Source of the DNA: JBKHXU01 sp046565865
Lineage (GTDB): Bacteria; Pseudomonadota; Gammaproteobacteria; Acidiferrobacterales; Sulfurifustaceae
Reading direction: 5' to 3'
NCBI GenBank assembly: GCA_046565865.1
Contig: JBKHXU010000103.1
Location: 1 to 6,874, forward strand
Length of the DNA stretch: 6,874 nucleotides
Part shown: piece after piece, positions 4,956-6,874 of the stretch
Numbering within the stretch: the stretch's first letter is position 1
How the letters are laid out: the number at the start of each line of letters is the position of its first letter
Translations under genes and position numbers: made by a program
The notes under the pieces: generated by a model
Seen by the model: the letters and a program-made list of their open reading frames with translations, nothing else
Told to the model about the DNA's origin: nothing
Databases searched by the model: none

Positions 4956-6338
4956 ATGACTATCAACAAAACCTGGGGCGGACGCTTCGCGCACTCGACC
5001 GACGAGTTCGTCGAGCGCTTCACCGCATCGGTCGGGTTCGATCGACGCCTTTACGGCCACGATATCGACGGCTCGATCGCACACGCGCGCATGCTGGCGC
5101 ACGTCGGCGTGCTCACCGCCGAGGAACTGCGCGCCATCGAGCAGGGCCTGCATGCGATTCGCGCCGAGATCGAGACCGGCCAGTTCGAATGGACCACCAA
5201 GCTCGAAGACGTGCACATGAACATCGAGGCGCGGCTGATCGCGCGCATCGGCGAGGTCGGAAAAAAACTCCACACCGGGCGTTCGCGTAACGATCAGGTC
5301 GCCACCGACCTGCGGCTGTGGCTGCGCGATGCCATCGATCGCATCGCAGGCGAGGCGCGCGCGCTGCAGGAAGCGATCCTCGCAGTGGCCGAGCGCGAGG
5401 CCGAGACGCTGATGCCGGGCTTCACCCACCTGCAGGTGGCGCAGCCGGTCACCTTCGGCCATCACCTGCTCGCCTGGTTCGAGATGCTCTCGCGCGATCG
5501 TGCGCGCCTCGCCGATTGCCGCGCGCGCGTGAACGTCATGCCGCTCGGCGCCGCCGCGCTCGCCGGCACCAGCTATCCCATCGACCGCGCCTACACCGCG
5601 CGCCTGCTCGGCTTCGACGCGGTCGCCGACAATTCGCTCGACGCGGTGTCCGACCGCGACTTCGCCATCGAATTCGTGGCCGTGGCGGCGCTGATCATGA
5701 CGCACCTGTCGCGCATGGCCGAGGAGCTGATCCTGTGGTCGTCGCCGCAATTCGGCTTCGTCGAGCTGGCCGATGCGTATTGCACCGGCTCGTCGATCAT
5801 GCCGCAGAAGAAAAATCCGGACGTGCCGGAGCTGGTGCGCGGCAAGACCGCGCGCGTGCACGGCCACCTGACGGCGCTGCTTACGCTCATGAAGGCGCAG
5901 CCGCTTGCCTATAACAAGGACAATCAGGAAGACAAAGAACCGGTGTTCGACAGCGTCGACACCGTGCACGACTGTTTGCACGCGCTCGCCGGCGTGGTGC
6001 GGACGCTCACGGTGCGCGCCGACGCCATGCAGGCGGCGGCCGCGCGCGGGTTTGCCACCGCCACCGATCTCGCCGACTACCTGGTGCGCCGCGGCGTCCC
6101 GTTTCGCGACGCGCACGAGATCGTCGGCCGCGCCGTGCGCCACGGTATCGAGGTCGGCCAGGACCTGGGGCAATTGCCGCTCGAGGTGCTCAAGCGCTTC
6201 AGCCCGTTGATCGAGGCCGACGTGTACCAGGTGCTGACGCTCGACGGTTCGGTGCGCGCACGCGATCACATCGGCGGCACGGCGCCGGCGCAGGTGCGCG
6301 CCGCGATTACGCGCGCTCGCGCGCGGCTCGCCGGATAG
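4956..6338 (+). CDS. argH: Argininosuccinate lyase
   Basis: This enzyme cleaves argininosuccinate to arginine and fumarate, the last step of arginine synthesis, as a cytoplasmic homotetramer. The 460 residues are full length for the family. Motifs in order are the N-terminal WGGRF (7-11), EDVHMNIE (84-91), LHTGRSRNDQVATD (105-118), PGFTHLQVAQP (154-164, with the catalytic His158), and the fumarase/aspartase superfamily signature GSSIMPQKKNPD (278-289) whose serine pair supplies the catalytic base. YNKDNQEDKEP (319-329) and the C-terminal helical domain are also present, and all key residues are intact. The start is the ATG at 4956, which gives the usual short lead before WGGRF; no Shine-Dalgarno sequence is seen. 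It diverges from the kinase operon, as argH does from algZ in Pseudomonas, and is followed after 4 nt by another gene on the same strand. Confidence 0.98.
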   Translation: MTINKTWGGRFAHSTDEFVERFTASVGFDRRLYGHDIDGSIAHARMLAHVGVLTAEELRAIEQGLHAIRAEIETGQFEWTTKLEDVHMNIEARLIARIGEVGKKLHTGRSRNDQVATDLRLWLRDAIDRIAGEARALQEAILAVAEREAETLMPGFTHLQVAQPVTFGHHLLAWFEMLSRDRARLADCRARVNVMPLGAAALAGTSYPIDRAYTARLLGFDAVADNSLDAVSDRDFAIEFVAVAALIMTHLSRMAEELILWSSPQFGFVELADAYCTGSSIMPQKKNPDVPELVRGKTARVHGHLTALLTLMKAQPLAYNKDNQEDKEPVFDSVDTVHDCLHALAGVVRTLTVRADAMQAAAARGFATATDLADYLVRRGVPFRDAHEIVGRAVRHGIEVGQDLGQLPLEVLKRFSPLIEADVYQVLTLDGSVRARDHIGGTAPAQVRAAITRARARLAG

Positions 6339-6342
6339 GCGC

Positions 6343-6874
6343 ATGCGTTGGCGTACGCGCAACGTCGCCTTGCGTCCGCACCACCCGGCGCGGCGCGCGT
6401 CCGATCACGGTTCGTCCGAGAGCGGTGGTCTGCGCCGGCGGCGCACCGACCAGTATCTCAACCTGCACAACTGGGGCGAGCAGCGCGCGCAGTTCGTGAC
6501 GCGCTATCTGTTCGTCAGCCTCGGCATCGCTTACTTCAACATGGGGGAGTTGATCGCGCGCTTGGACGGCTACTTGCTGTTCATCAACGCGGTGCAGGCG
6601 GCTTACATTGCGTTGACCACGCTGTATCTGCTGCACGCGTTGCGCCGGCCGGCGTCGGTGTGGCGCGTGCGCATTGCCATGTGGACCGATCTGATCGCTG
6701 TATCGTGCGCGGTGCTTGCCGATGCCAACCTCATCTCGCCGGCGTATCTCGTGTTCCTCGTCATTATTCTCGGCAACGGCATGCGCTACGGGTTGCGCGC
6801 GTTCGCCGAGGCCGCCGCCGGCAGTCTGTTGGTGACGCTCACGGTGGTCGGTATTCGCTTCGCCGATTCGCTGC
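6343..6874 (+). CDS. Multi-pass membrane protein, N-terminal part, possible sensor input domain
   Basis: An open frame of 177 codons runs off the end of the window. Residues 1-50 are strongly basic and soluble (RRRR at 31-34, then DQYLNLHNWGEQRAQF). Hydrophobic segments follow at about 51-71, 76-100, 110-127, 132-147 and 152-172, suggesting at least five membrane passes. The stretch LVIILGNGMRYG (139-150) resembles the GNGFRYG turn I associate with the membrane input domains of some sensor kinases, for example RpfC-like hybrid kinases, but no signalling domain is visible here. Other multi-pass proteins remain possible. The ATG is 4 nt after the argH stop, with AGG at 6337-6339 as a weak, close ribosome-binding site, so co-transcription with argH is likely. 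The downstream sequence would settle the identity. Confidence 0.7.
   Translation, partial: MRWRTRNVALRPHHPARRASDHGSSESGGLRRRRTDQYLNLHNWGEQRAQFVTRYLFVSLGIAYFNMGELIARLDGYLLFINAVQAAYIALTTLYLLHALRRPASVWRVRIAMWTDLIAVSCAVLADANLISPAYLVFLVIILGNGMRYGLRAFAEAAAGSLLVTLTVVGIRFADSL

Noticed and set aside
4926..6362. A 478-codon open frame on the minus strand opposite argH.
   Set aside because: It is rich in Arg, His, Ala and Gly with no recognisable domain, and lies entirely antisense to a fully conserved argH. Long antisense frames are expected in GC-rich DNA.

Overview
The window looks like chromosomal DNA of a GC-rich gammaproteobacterium. The main evidence is gene order. In Pseudomonas aeruginosa and relatives, argH lies divergently next to algZ (fimS)-algR, which is followed by hemC-hemD. 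The same backbone is seen here, with three departures: a second AlgZ-type kinase gene, an extra thioredoxin-like gene between algR and hemC, and a membrane-protein gene directly behind argH. I cannot name the genus.

Left part (1-1597). The minus strand carries hemC, complete, and the first 38 codons of hemD, which overlaps hemC by 8 nt. Together they make uroporphyrinogen III from porphobilinogen for tetrapyrrole synthesis. Diverging from hemC is a small exported thioredoxin-fold protein with a CPYC active site. The two genes share a 48-bp gap in which a perfect TATAAT for hemC sits on the Shine-Dalgarno region of the other gene.

Middle part (1602-4536). A minus-strand three-gene unit encodes, in order of transcription, an AlgZ-like membrane histidine kinase, a second AlgZ-like kinase, and an AlgR-like response regulator with a LytTR DNA-binding domain. 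Both junctions are 4-nt ATGA overlaps, so the genes are probably translated as a coupled set. The first kinase keeps every expected motif. The second keeps its phospho-acceptor His but has altered residues in the ATP-binding region. Two kinases feeding one regulator is the most distinctive protein-level feature here.

Gap (4537-4955). These 419 bp hold no credible protein gene but much structure. There is a strong intrinsic terminator reading leftward. A 10-bp stem just upstream of it pairs fully only in minus-strand RNA, through one U-G wobble. There is also a 10-bp inverted repeat that could hide the first kinase's start codon, a triple ATCGG/CCGAT element, and a 12-bp palindrome. The best reading is a roughly 90-nt small RNA or a leader/attenuator of the kinase operon.

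Right part (4956-6874). The plus strand carries a complete argH (argininosuccinate lyase). Four bases after its stop begins a multi-pass membrane protein that runs off the window and resembles the sensor half of a signalling protein.
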